From NCBI RefSeq assembly GCF_014805685.1, contig NC_060892.1, positions 8,311,490 through 8,375,489 of the forward strand: a stretch of DNA of 64,000 nt. The letters are read 5' to 3'. Below the pieces are notes generated by a model. It saw only the letters and a list, made by a program, of their open reading frames with translations, was not told where the DNA came from and did not search any database. The stretch is from Silurus meridionalis. Taxonomy: Eukaryota > Chordata > Actinopteri > Siluriformes > Siluridae. The translations under genes were made by a program, and so were the position numbers. This document shows, one piece after another, positions 47,858 through 59,711 of this stretch (position 1 is the stretch's first letter; every line of letters begins with the position of its first letter).

Positions 47858-48058
47858 GATGGTAACTATGGTTAAGGCATTGGTCAATGCATTGGTCATG
47901 AGTTCAAATCCCAGCCACACCAAGCTGCCATTCATGGGCCCCCAAGCAAGGCCCTTAACAGCATAGCTGTTCACGTGTATGAATGTGATAAATGTAAGTT
48001 GTTCTGGAAGAGGGCATCTGACAAATGCTATTAATGTACAGTAAATGTAAATTATAGT
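47858..48058 (+). mobile_element. tRNA-derived SINE copy
   Basis: CATGAGTTCAAATCCCAGCC (B box), ACCAAGCTGCCATTCATGGG, CAAGCAAGGCCCTTAACAGC and the tail AGGGCATCTGACAAATGCTA place it in the window's SINE family. The A box is degenerate. Confidence 0.8.
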
Positions 48059-48361
48059 TATTTGTATGCCTGTTGTACTTCAATTCTACGTATATAAACA
48101 CTTTCAGATAAGTTTACAATTTTTTCCTGCCACTAGGGCTGAAAAATTAGGGGATATTTCATAACTTCAGTGTGTATCTTTTATTTGAAACTTTACCTTT
48201 CATTTCAATGTCATGTCTGTTACATGGCCTTATGGCTCACTAGTAGCTTTAATACAAAAATTGTTTATAGGTACACTGCATGTACCGACACAGGGAAAGG
48301 GTTTCACAATTAATTTGTGACTGTACTATAATGTAACATTATAGTACAGTTATCATGCAGT

Positions 48362-48452
48362 TGGTTTGAAGAGGCAGATGTAGAGGACAGGGGGGTATGG
48401 AGAAGGATGATCCGCTGTGGCGACCCCTAATTGGAGAAGCCAGAAGAAGACT
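48362..48452 (+). mobile_element. RTE-type LINE 3' tip
   Basis: GTATGGAGAAGGATGATCCG, CTGTGGCGACCCCTAATTGG and AGAAGCCAGAAGAAGAC are the same 3' terminal sequence as the LINE at 22186-23500, in opposite orientation. This copy is about 90 bp long. Confidence 0.85.
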
Positions 48453-50179
48453 ATAATGTAACAAGGAAAAGTATAAAGTAAAGTCTGAGAAGGAGGCATG
48501 GCATTCTTTTTCTTTCAGTGTGAGGAAAAAAGTGGAACATGTGCTTGTCAGGCTTAGTGAAGGAGGTGTGGTTTTTGTAGGTGTGTCTCAGTAAAGGAAA
48601 TTGATTCTGTACCTGTGTCTCTGTAAAGCAGGCATGTTGTGGCTTTTTCTATCAATTGTGGATTTAGTTTCTTTACAGTTCCAGTCAATAAAGCATTTAT
48701 AAATACAGTACTGAATAGTATTTTTCTATTTTGATTAACCTATGCTAAAGCTGGTGTATATTCAGCATCTATTTTGCTATCTGTGACTGTGATGTCCAGT
48801 GTTTTTCAATGGTGTGCTGATTATGGGTTTCCTCCCGAATGCTGGTTATGAGCTCAGGATTAAGTGACTCTTTGATGATGTGGCTCATTGGCTTATGTGT
48901 AATCTGGTAATATGCTGTATTATCATTCCTGCATGCGTTTGAGAGCTATGTCCTCTCTGAAAGTGACGAGACACTATCATAAAAAAAGAAATCACATACA
49001 TTTCCTGTGCTCTAGTTTTCTGTTTGTCTGTAAAGTCTGTTTTCCCAACACCCCCTCGTCTCAGTTCCTGCACTGAGCTAAATTTAGCTCTTTTGTTGGC
49101 GGCCCGAGTGGAAGCGCAGCCCTCGAACCCGGCAGGGTGGCTAATAAGCAGCGCTGTCCCTCTGGCTTTCCTTTAATAGCTGGGGGTTTTAATGGGCAGG
49201 AGTGCAGCTGCATGCGTTCGATACAGCCTCAGTGGCATTCTGGGATCTGGGCCAGCCAACCAGGCCGGCATGGTGGCCCCTGGTTACTCACAGTCCAGGA
49301 ACCCCCTTAGTCCTTCTGGCTTCCTTTGCTTCGATCTGTATGGTTTTTATTCCCTTTTCCCTCAGGTTCACTCAGTGTCTTCTTGTTCCCTGCAGTGATG
49401 TTGTCTGGACATAATAATGCTCCTGCTTTTGTTTTATGTAGGTTGCATTTGCTCACTGGCTGACTCCAGCCCCACTAGCCTCTTAGTATCTCTTTCTCTC
49501 GCTCCTTACTACTGTTATGTCTTGTGTCCAAAAATTAAACATTTGAGATGAAAATAACTGCATGTTATAAACAATTTGTTTACCTGAGCTGGGTAAGATT
49601 TAAAGCCGGCAGCATCTCAGACAGGCTCCTGTATGTCCAGCTTACCAACAACCTGCCAAAAATGACAATAACAGGTGCTGATTATAATGTTCAGCCAATA
49701 AACAAAAAAAGGTTTACTTACAATGCTGCCAATTTTACCTTATTAACTAAACAGGTCCACAAAAACACAGTATAAAACAAATAATACAATAAAAAAATAC
49801 TAATAATAATAATTTTATTAGAAACCCAAGTCAAGTAGGCTTTAATGCCATTCCAACCATATACTGTAGTGTACAAAATACAGTAAAATAAGACAGTACC
49901 TTAGGACCAAGGACATAAGTCACCAGAAATAATCAGAAATGAACACAAAACACAGAATTACACAAAAACTAACTGGAACATGAAATAAAATCCACTTTCA
50001 ATGCAAAGAACAACATAAGACAGTGAGACAATGGACACAATGACACTGCAGCACCGACCAGTACAGAAGATTTGCAATAGTGCAAATTAATTGTCTTTTT
50101 AATACTGAGGACTTAGGTAAGATTATCAGATTATAACAAATTTTTATTTATTTATATCATTCTGCTACCAAGCAGATGC

Positions 50180-50181
<2 letters not shown>
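48453..50181. other. intronic DNA, nothing certain
   Basis: No exon is supported. 49090-49400 is noticeably more GC-rich, with open frames on + but no recognisable protein or splice pair. Confidence 0.4.

Positions 50182-50252
<71 letters not shown>
50182..50252. repeat. (TA)n microsatellite
   Basis: About 35 TA units. Confidence 0.98.
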
Positions 50253-50255
<3 letters not shown>

Positions 50256-51204
50256 TTGTTGTTTTTCTTTTGTGTGTTTTTGTGCTTCTCAGTACAATAC
50301 ACAACATATTTTCCAAAGCAAATTCTTTACTTATTATTATTGCTTAAAAAAAAAAAAAAAAGAAATTTGTGCTTTTTCTTCTGAAAAAACAAATACAATT
50401 AGAATTAAGTCACATTCAGCTAAAGTAGAGCTTGTCCAATATTTACATGGTTTATGAAAGCTTATGTAAAAAGCTGATGTGCAGTTTAATGGGGAAAAAA
50501 ACCAAAACAAAACACAGGGTCAATGGGGGAAATATAGGCAGGAAAAAAACAACCAACATTTGGCAAGGACACTTACAAATCATTCAGCTCAACTCGATAC
50601 CACAGGCCGAGTGTACACTAATAATAATAAGTACTAAATAATATGATGAAACACCATAGCCAGCATGTACATTCTTTTTTTCTATTCATCCAAAGCACAT
50701 TGTGTTCAAGCACTTCAGCCCTGTCGCTAGCAGCACTTTGTGTCTCACATGTCAGTTTAGCAGCTTGCATCAAAGAAAGAAAAAAATAAAACACAGCCTG
50801 CAGCACAGCAGATTTGGTTCACTTCCTGCAGTAGGGTCGATTCAGGGTCGAAAAGGCTTTCTTGCTGCAGTCACTCAGACGAGCTCGGGGTAGTTGTTTT
50901 GAAACCCACCCGCTCGGATGAACCACACTGAGGAGATATTATTCAAATGCACTATGATGTAAGAAAGAAATTGCATAGTGTTATGCAGGACATGGGAATG
51001 CTTCTGTGATAAGAGGGGCGCTGCATTTGACTGAAAGTCAAAAACGTGGAAAAAACAAAGAAAATCTCAAAATTTCTCCTCAGGAACTCATGTAGTGAAG
51101 TCCAACTCAATGTCCAGCAAGTGACGACCAATCAACATGGCTGCTCATGCAACAATTTTTGTTTTACTTACTTCCACAGCACAGTGAAATCCTCTTTCGC
51201 ATAT

Positions 51205-51345
51205 CCCCACCCCTGGAGCACTAAAGGTTAAGGGCCTTGTTTAGGGGCCCCTAGATTGGCAGCTTAGTAATAACAGGGCTTGATCCCGGCAACCTTCTGA
51301 TCAATAACCCAGAGCCTTAAACCCAGATCTAGCAACCATCTAGCA
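51205..51345 (-). mobile_element. SINE copy
   Basis: On the minus strand it reads TCAGAAGGTTGCCGGGATCA (B box region), AGCTGCCAATCTAGGGGCCC and AAGGCCCTTAACC. This is the window's tRNA-derived SINE family. Confidence 0.75.
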
Positions 51346-52027
51346 CCTTTGGTGACCTCAAGTGAAAACCTGCGACCGATAAAGATTGATAGGAGCTTTT
51401 GAGATTTTCTACAGATTTCAAATATTACGTCAATAATTGCAAATAAACATCATGATTACATCAGTCATAAATATTGATATATTGTTTGCTACTAAATATC
51501 CTGAATGCGAAGCAGATTGAGGTATAAACTTGATTGTAAGTCTTCTATGTGAACGATCCTCTGGGTGTTAGCACTTGTATTATTGATTGTTGGCACGTGC
51601 TGGGTTTATCTGAATGTGTATCTTCGGATTATGTGTGTGGTGTGGTTTAGGGAGTGTGTGAGCACGGTATAGCAGGTTAGCGTAATGTTGCTCACTCACA
51701 CGCCCCCTGTGTGCCAGAGAAAGACCAAAAATAAGATATAGACAAGTTTTTGTGTCATTATTTTTATTTTCTTCATCCTGGTTGCAGTCATTAGTCTCCC
51801 AACATCCTTAATATCCCAACGTCTGCAGTCTAGCACAGACGTTGGCTCTGCCTGTGCCTGTTTTTTGATCAGAACTATCATTAGTCTGTTTGCAGGCCAA
51901 ATGATGATGCACTGTATTCAGATAACACCGGTGAGACGCTACCTCTAGATCTTAACTTTCGCTCACAGGCTTCCATCAGCCTCGTCCATCAGACAGTCAT
52001 CTCTCTCTCTATCTCTCTGGTTTACAG
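51346..52027. other. intronic DNA upstream of the candidate microexon
   Basis: No repeat recognised. It ends in the CT-rich tract (51998-52020) that precedes the candidate acceptor. Confidence 0.5.
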
Positions 52028-52051
52028 ATCTGCCAGAGCCGAACAGCATGG
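52028..52051 (+). CDS. candidate EFL1 microexon, 24 nt
   Basis: A pyrimidine-rich tract (TCATCTCTCTCTCTATCTCT and beyond) leads to TTTACAG at 52021-52027. A 24-nt segment follows and ends at a consensus donor, GTGAGA at 52052. The preceding EFL1 exon leaves in phase 1. Reading on with its last G gives D-L-P-E-P-N-S-M and again leaves one G, so inclusion would add exactly eight residues and keep the downstream glycine codon. This is a splice-signal prediction only. No homologous insert is known to me and chance occurrence in 36 kb of intron is possible. Confidence 0.35.
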
Positions 52052-52814
52052 GTGAGACCGGATCTCACAGTACACTTTAATAGCAGCGCTGTCTTTTTAA
52101 ACCACTTTTTGTATCTACACAGAGGAACATGAAGCGATCAGGGTTCGTTTCCAGAATCAGCCATTATTAACGATGGCACAACAAAAGTGTACACAGTTTC
52201 CCAGTAACCCCACATGCAGTCCATCAACCAGTGTTCAGCATTTGCAGCTTGCTTCTCTAGTTTTGTACTGGAGCTACAGGCTTAATGGAGCTAACAAGTA
52301 AGAGAAGTGTCTAGCCTCCGGTTTTCCTTCTCCGAGACAGCATATATCACACCCACGCCTTTGTCCTAGCAAACCTTGCCTGCAACTCTTTTTATTGTTG
52401 TTTGCTAATCCTATACAAATCACATGTACCATTTACATTTGCTCTCATTGTTTTTTTGATGAAGAAATACTATGTAAATAAAATGTCATAAATTGTACTG
52501 GTAAGTCCAGTGTCTAAGAGTAATAAGTGATTGCAAAAAATGTGTATGCAAGTGTTTTCGTTGCACTGTTTAATTTTACATAATGTCAGACTCACAGGCT
52601 TGCTTTTCACCTCTGGGGTCTGGGGTTTTTCATGTGCTTGCTGAGTTTGCATGTTCTGCTTTAGGGGTTTCTTTCAAAAACATCAGTTTTCTCCCCCAAG
52701 ACTAAAGCCATTTGTTAGAAGCTACCACTACTGAAGACAATAGTGGAGGGTAGAAGAGGTAACTGGTAGTTTTGCCTCTCGTTTTGTGAACAAGAGCTTC
52801 TGGGTCTGTGCAAT

Positions 52815-53125
52815 ATGATGACACTATAAGGACAAAAGCACTTTTCAATTAATATGTCTTTCTTCCTCAAACTGTTATTGCTAAACACACAACTGTATAG
52901 GATGTCTTTTGATGTGGAAGCATTACATTTTCCCCTCACTTGGACTAGAAGACCCAAATCTGTTCCAGCATGCCAATGCTCCTGGTAGTGGAAGATCTTG
53001 AGTGGCCTGCTATAGAGCTCTGGCCGGTATTTTATTGTTCATCTTTGGGATGAATTGGAACAGCAGTACCTGACTTTACTAATGGCCTTGTGTCTAAATG
53101 AGCACAAATCTCTGAACACTCCAAA
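52815..53125 (-). mobile_element. MITE family M, copy 8
   Basis: GGAAGATCTTGAGTGGCCTG and CTATAGAGCTCTGGCC are the reverse complement of the core phrase in copies 1, 4 and 9. GACACTATAAGGACAAAAGC marks the terminal region. Confidence 0.7.
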
Positions 53126-53158
53126 ATTGAATCATGTGTCTACAAAATGTAATTCATA

Positions 53159-53646
53159 CACTGATCAGAATTACCATTATGACCACCAATCAGGCATAAC
53201 ATTTTTACCACCTGCCTAATGTTGTGTTGGTCCCCCTTTTGCTGCCAAAACAGTCCTGACCTGTTGAGCATTTCAGCATTATCTCTTCAGCAGTTTGAGC
53301 TACAGGAGCGGTCCACACGAGTCGGCCTTTACCCCCACGTGATTCAGTGAGTCTTGGCCGCCCATGACCCTGTCGCCGGTTCACTACTGTACCTTGATTG
53401 GACCACTTTTGATAGATACTGACCACTGCAAACCGGGAACACCCATCACAATTTGATCCTTGTCAATCTCGCTCAAATCCTTGCTCTTGCCCAGTTTTCC
53501 TGCTTTTAACAAATCAACTTTGAGGACAAAATATTCACTTGCTGCCTAAATATATCCCACCCACTAACAGGTGCCATGATGAAGAGATAGTCAGTGTTTT
53601 TCACTTTACTGTTCATAAAGTTATGTCAGTGTATGCCTGATCAGTG
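53159..53646 (-). mobile_element. Tc1-like element, family F, internally deleted
   Basis: The ends CACTGATCAGAATTACCATT and, inverted, CACTGATCAGGCATACACTG have TA at both flanks (53157-53158 and 53647-53648). The minus strand keeps the helix-turn-helix part of Tc1 transposase: VSIYQKWSNQGTVVNRRQGH, GRPRLTESRGG and VAQTAEEI (53426-53250). The catalytic domain is deleted. Confidence 0.85.
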
Positions 53647-53648
53647 TA

Positions 53649-54735
53649 CAGCCATTAGTGTCAAAATTGCTGGCAACAAAAGTGAGTACACCCTAAGTGA
53701 CCCCAACAAGATTTTCGCCATAAAGAGGCCTTGCAAGGGTCAAAGTTGAGTTATTAAAATAATAGAAGTTGAGTCTTCGTGTTGTGTGTCAGGTGCAGAA
53801 GCTGCTTCAAAAATCAGACACATAAGTGCTGCCAACATTTCTTTAGAGGTTGCAGAAGAGGGAGGTCCGCTTTGTGGTGCTCAGACCGTATGCCACACAC
53901 TGCAACAAGTCTGCTTGCATAGCATCATCCCAGAAGGAAGCTTCTTCTGAATCTGGCTCACAAGAAAGCCAGTGTGCTGAGGACAACCTGACCAAGAGCA
54001 TGAATTACTGGAACCATGTCCTGTGGTCTGATGAGCCTTGTTTGGCAAGGATGGTGTCCAGCATGTGTGGTGACGCCCTGGTGAGGAGTACCAAGAAAAT
54101 TGTGTCTTGCCTACAGTCAAGCATGGTGGTGGTAGCATCGTGTTCTAGGGCTGCATGAGTTCTGCTGGTACTTATTAAGGGAAACATGGATTCCAACATG
54201 TACTGTGAGATTCTGAAGTAGAACATGACTCCCTCCCTTCAGAAACTGGTCAGAAGGCAGTTTTCCAACATGAAAACAACCCCAAACACACTGTGAAGAA
54301 AACAACTGCTTTGCTCAACCTAATGGTGATTGAGTGGCCAAGTCTCCAGACCTTAACCCTATTGAGCACCTGAGTGGAATCCTCAAGCGTAAGGTGAAAG
54401 CAGCTTCATGATGTCATAATAGAGGAGTGGAAGAGGATCCCTGCACCAACCTGTGCAGCTCTGGTGAATTCCATGCCCAGGAGGATTGAGGCAGTGAAAG
54501 ATAACAGTGGTGCTCACACAAAATATTAACACTTTTTAAACAGAGTTTAGATATGTTCACTCAGGGTGTACTCACTTTTGTTGCCAGCCATTTGGACAAT
54601 AATTGCTGTATGCTGTTATTTTTAGTAAAGCTGTACTGCTACACAAGCTGCTCATTGACTACTCTAAAATATATCCAAGTTTCATTTCTAGTAATGTCTC
54701 TTGAGAAGATTTTAAAATGGTTACAGTTAGATACT
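53649..54735 (+). mobile_element. Tc1-like transposon relic, family A copy 2
   Basis: GGCAACAAAAGTGAGTACAC near 53670 and its inverted copy GTGTACTCACTTTTGTTGCC near 54567 bracket a broken transposase gene. On + it contains MNYWNHVLWSDEP (about 54000-54040), the region of a catalytic aspartate, and further decayed blocks up to CCTTAACCCTATTGAGCACC (54350). The left end is cut at the border of the family F element. Confidence 0.8.
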
Positions 54736-54739
54736 GTAT

Positions 54740-55790
54740 ATACTAAAGTTGAAAAAACTCGATATACTGACAATCATATGTAACCATAAGCTACTGTCCA
54801 GGCTTGACCAAGGCATTAAGATGAGAGGACTTTAAAGCATTAAGTTTGAGATTTCTGCTGTACTGTAAGTTTTATTCAGTTGTAGCTGCTATACAGTCGT
54901 TGTTATTGGCAATGTGAGGGAATATGTCTTTTATGTAGTCCCCAGTGGGGTGAACTAGCACCAGCCCTGGCATAAGCAGCCACCTGCCATCTCCATATGC
55001 CCATAGTCCAGACAAATTTGACTCTCTCCTGGTGGTGTCTGCAGCACCGCTGACTGTCTGCACTGTAGCTAAATCAAACAAAAAAAAAAGAAAAAAAGAC
55101 CCACGCAGTTTTTGACTGTCTCGGCATTGTCCTTGTATTTAACGAACGGCTAATGGCTAAAAAGCTTCAAGGGAACACTTCAGACAGAAAATGCTTATGT
55201 TGCTGACATGAATTGAATGCTAATCGGCGTAATGTTTATGCAAATTAGAATGCAGGGGAAATTTAAGAACAAAAACACAGAGCTCCTGTTGTTAGCAGTA
55301 AGTCGTTTTAATTTATATTAACACTCATGGTGTTTTAGACTTAATTCTGAAAAACAGTCAGTGGCATCAAAAAGAAACTGTCCCTTTCAGACTAAGGACT
55401 CGTTACCGTCACACTCCTGTGGACAGCTTAGCATGGTGCTGTGAGAAACAGCCGAAGGTTTAATGCAATTGGGAATTGACATTCACTTTCAGGAATTAAT
55501 TCCTGCACTCTTTCTTCATCCGAACAGATAGTACAGATAGTTCGCTTTTATTTCTTTGCACAGAGCAAATCATAAATTCAATTGAATGCCTTCTAAATTC
55601 TAGCACATGGCCCTTTCAGAAACAGGTCTTTGTAGTGCAAAAAAAACAAAAAAACTTAAACCAGATGTTTTTTTCCTGTTCTGTTTTCAGAAGGATGCAG
55701 CTCTACCTCTGCCATGTTAATCTGTATTCTACGTGACTCTCAGGACACGCCTCGGTCTCTGTGGCGTGTCATATTCACGTAGCACCATTG
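54740..55790. other. intronic DNA, nothing recognised
   Basis: No supported feature. A-rich run at 55079-55100. Confidence 0.45.
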
Positions 55791-55799
55791 GTGCTGAGA

Positions 55800-56062
55800 G
55801 AACTAGCAATCCAGTTCATCAGTATTTAGGTGTGGTGACTGTGCAGGCAGTTCCGTGATAGATAACACTCCAGGTGACTTTCTGCTTTCTGAATAGTGCT
55901 TACAGAACTTGGATGTATGCTTCGGGTCATTGTCTTGTTGTATGCTAAAATTGGGTCCAATTAGCCGCAGTCCACCTGGACTTGCATAGTGTTGAGGTAT
56001 GAAGTGGTAGCCATATTGGTTCTGCTTACACCTGGTATAAGTCTCAAACCTTCCTGGCATTA
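55800..56062 (-). pseudogene. Tc1-like transposase fragment, family G
   Basis: An open stretch on the minus strand encodes RLIGPNFSIQQDNDPKHTSK, SRKSPGVLSITELPAQSPHL and NTDELD. This is the DNDPKHTSK block and the catalytic end (usually SPDLNPIE) of Tc1-type transposases. The usual aspartate of SPDLNP is His here (SPHLNTDE), so even this open piece is damaged. About 85 residues of a protein normally near 340. Confidence 0.85.
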
Positions 56063-56388
56063 AAATGACCTCAAATCATTGAGCTTCTACCTTTATGTTT
56101 GACTATGGGTGTGAGGCAGTCTGCTAACATATTTGTATCATAGGTTCTTCTGTTAGAGGCAAAAACTTTCAATTTGTACTTTCATCCAGTGATTCACTAG
56201 ATCAATCATTCTTGTGTGATTTTGCCTTTTACCCTGGTTGGTTAGATAGAAACAAAAGAAACATGCATGTGTCTCAAATACCCTAAAAGACCAAGTGTTT
56301 CTAAAATGTTGACAAAAAAAAATTTGCGTTATGTTGCATTATTATTGTTTCATTAGTTTAGCAGTTTATTTATTTATTTTTCATTAGC

Positions 56389-56595
56389 CAAATTGGTAGC
56401 TTAGTGGTTACTGATCAGATAGTTAGGGGTTAAACCCCTGTATTGCCAAGCTGCCACTCTTGGGGCCCTAAAGCAAGGCCCTTAACGATCGGTGCTCCAT
56501 GGGCATTGTATCATGCTCCTAACATCGCTGGGATATGTGAAGAAAGAACTTCACTTACCTGTAAAGTACATGAGACAAACATAAAGTACCTTTTT
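56389..56595 (+). mobile_element. tRNA-derived SINE copy with TATC tail
   Basis: ATTGGTAGCTTAGTGGTTAC (A box), AGGGGTTAAACCCC (B box), GCCAAGCTGCCACTCTTGGG and CAAGGCCCTTAACG are in order. The 3' end runs straight into a TATC microsatellite. Confidence 0.8.
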
Positions 56596-56626
56596 TCTAT
56601 CTATCTATCATCTATCTCTCTATCTC

Positions 56627-56690
<64 letters not shown>
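56596..56690. repeat. (TATC)n microsatellite
   Basis: Tetranucleotide array with early CTCT interruptions and then about 14 clean units. Confidence 0.97.
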
Positions 56691-56691
<1 letters not shown>

Positions 56692-57768
56692 GTGAAGCTT
56701 TTCGAGTTGTGTTTTATGTAAAAGGTGCTATGTAATTAAGTGTATTATTATTATTAGTAGTAGTAGCAGTATTTTTTAATTACTTAATTTGAGGATTATT
56801 TCCTTTGTTATTCATATTAATCTTTTTATTTTTGTATTCTTGTAGTATAGTGAATAGTGATAGTGAATAATCTCTCTCTGACAATAGATGGTAATTATTT
56901 AAATCATCCCCAATATTAGATTGTCATAATGCCTCCTCCTAATTTTCCTAATGCTAGTGTATTTATGCTAGGCCTGCCTCATTAGGTGTTCTGGTAGTAT
57001 GTCAGTTGGTTAGCGTGTTTGTAGCATTACATTAATAACTGCACAGCGGCTCTACCGACATTTCACATTTTCCAAGAAACATCTGTAATCTGAAAGATAG
57101 AAAGTAAACTCCATCGTTAGGGTCGCAGAGTTTATAGCAGCATAACACTCAAAGAGACAAAGAATTGTTTCAAGGCTACATGACCAATCCACACTTTCCT
57201 TCCCTGCAGTTCATCAGTCTGTTAGCGCAGCACCTGGAGTTCCAACATGTGCTCTTTGTTTGGGATGACCTTAATTTCTCTCTCTCTCTCGTTCTCTGTG
57301 TGTGTCTTTGTGAGTGAGTGTGTTTGTGAGTGAGTGAGTGTGTGTGTCTGTGTCTCTGTGCCTGTTTTTATATCTTGTTTGGAGGCAAGTTAGACATATT
57401 TAACATTTTTGACCTTGTGACTTGTAATGCTCCTTTTTCCTGCAAGTTTTAAGTAATAAAAAATAATAAATGAAATGAAAATAGAAAACAGCAGAAAGGT
57501 TTTCATTTGATTAATAAGGTTGGAGTCAAGTTTATTTTTAACACTGCATTGCCTTTGTCATAATGGCAATACAAGTTTGGTGGTAAAGAGTTGACATTTT
57601 TGTACCTTGTAGGGACATTTGTTTGGTCCCAAATAGGATTTTTATTTCAATTACAACTTAATAAAAAAAAAAAAATGTAATTCGGGTTCTAAGGTCTGGA
57701 TCAAGATTAGTTTTCACACAGAATTAAATAAGTGCCTTAATAATTAGGACAATTGAAGGTCCTCAGAT

Positions 57769-57769
<1 letters not shown>
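56691..57769. other. intronic DNA, nothing recognised
   Basis: Contains TCTC and GTGA-rich simple patches near 57277-57360. Confidence 0.45.

Positions 57770-57850
<81 letters not shown>
57770..57850. repeat. (TG)n microsatellite
   Basis: About 40 perfect TG units, UG in the EFL1 sense strand. Confidence 0.98.
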
Positions 57851-57994
57851 GCTTGCTCAGCAACAGTGAGGCAGGGATTGTGCCCTACAGAACCTGCCAG
57901 GACACACACAAAGCTGCGTTAAGCGTTCCCAATAAAATATTTAATCTCTTTCTTTCTGTCTCTTTATCACTTCAGTATAAATACAATATTTACA

Positions 57995-58115
57995 GTATTT
58001 GGCAGTCTTATCCAGAGCAACATACATTTATCACATTCATACAACTTAGCAGATATGGGGTTAAGGGCCTTTCTCAGGGGCCCAGGAGTGGCCACCTTTT
58101 GGGAATTTTGAAGTC
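57995..58115 (-). mobile_element. SINE fragment
   Basis: On the minus strand it reads GTGGCCACTCCTGGGCCCCT, GAGAAAGGCCCTTAACCCCA and GATAAATGTATGTTGCTCTG, the 3' half of the SINE family. Confidence 0.65.
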
Positions 58116-58759
58116 AGAGCTGCTCGACTAGATGCGGCGTTCTCTGAAATGAACCGCGAGCTGTGGTTAGAAATGAAGGACTGAAGCAAACAGTAGATCA
58201 AAAGAATGAGTTCAGTATGACGGGATACTGAATCTATATGATGAGAATGGATCTCTGTGAGAATTGAACTGTCCTGCTATTAAAGCCAGCTCTCCGGTAG
58301 ACTCCTGGAATCTTGAGCGATACCAGTGCGTCTTTTTTTTTCCCCCATTGTGCTGGGTTTTGAATGCGTTATTACATTTGATCCACTTTCCCCTTAGTGT
58401 AGGGGTAGGATTTAAAGCTCTTTAACTCGGTTATAAGAAGTGTCATGTACAGAGTAAATGCACATCTGTGCAATGCATTTTTACATTTACACTGGAGCAG
58501 AGGGCAGAGATCAATGTATTATCCCAGACGGGTGTCTTTACTTAAAGTCTTCTCCATTAACAGTGGCACCCCCTGGTAAATCAAGCTTTTTTTTCTATTC
58601 CCTCAATTGTACCATATAGAAAACCTGTTTGGGTGAACGTTTTAAGGACTTGGAGAGATTCTGTTGGGAGGAATGATCTCAGATCTCTGAAGCTTCTATT
58701 CACCAACCTCATCAGGCAAAATAATTATAAGGGACGACTCCCAGCTGTTTTCCCAGACA

Positions 58760-58885
58760 GACGAAGCTGCCACTCTCGGGTCCCTGAGCAAGGCCCTTAA
58801 CCTCATAGCTGCTCAGTTGTATGAATAAGATTAAGGTTGCACTGTATATGGACATCTGCCAAATGCTGTAAATGTAAAATAGATA
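58760..58885 (+). mobile_element. SINE fragment
   Basis: GAAGCTGCCACTCTCGGGTC, CTGAGCAAGGCCCTTAACCT and CTGCCAAATGCTGTAAATGT represent the 3' half of the SINE family. Confidence 0.75.
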
Positions 58886-58954
58886 TTTTTTTATTGATAT
58901 GTGGATCAACAGACAGACCAACCAATCATAAGATTTGTATGAGATTTCTGAACA

Positions 58955-59100
58955 ACCCATTCCACATTAAGTACCCATTTGCTCTTATAATATCCTTCAC
59001 TCTTCTGGGAAGATGTTCCACTAGATTTTGGAGAGTGCTGGTCAAGGAGGCCTTGGACATAGTAAGGTGTCCCAATACTTTTGCCTATATAGTGTATTTA
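58955..59100 (+). mobile_element. MITE family M, copy 9, deleted
   Basis: CATTCCACATTAAGTACCCA, CTTCTGGGAAGATGTTCCAC and TAGATTTTGGAGAGTGCTGG are followed directly by the right end GTCCCAATACTTTTGCCTAT. The middle of the element is missing. Confidence 0.75.
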
Positions 59101-59620
59101 GTAGCTTAGGAGAACAGCAGACGTCCTAAATTAACAACACATGCCAGAAAGATTTATTGAATAGCTCTAAACCGTAAATGTGTGATTTATTAAAATAATG
59201 TAGAGCAACCAGGGCCTGGGATGAGTGAGAGGAAATTCAGGGTCATTTACATTAAAATGTCTGGGATTAGTTGTCAGAAATGCTTTTATAGAAAACGAAC
59301 CTTTTGACCAATCAGTTTTAAGACCTGGACAGCTTTGTGATGTAAAAGGGTCTGAAAATCGGTTGAGTACAAATAGGAAATATATTCTCCAAAAAGTTCC
59401 TGTGTTGATTGAAGTGTTTGAGTCAGAGCAGGGAGTACGTAACCTTTTCACCTTTCGCCTTCTCGCTCTCTTCTTGGCACAATGAGTGTATTGTCTCAGC
59501 CTCTGTGTTGTTATGGAATCACTTCCTGTTCCTGCCTGGCCACATTGCCTCCATATGCAGGCGCTCTGAAAGACTTGAATGTCTGGGATTAACGTGCCTC
59601 CTGTTGTCCATTACCTCAGA

Positions 59621-59621
59621 A

Positions 59622-59708
<87 letters not shown>
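59621..59708. repeat. (TG)n microsatellite
   Basis: About 43 perfect TG units. Confidence 0.98.
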
Positions 59709-59711
<3 letters not shown>

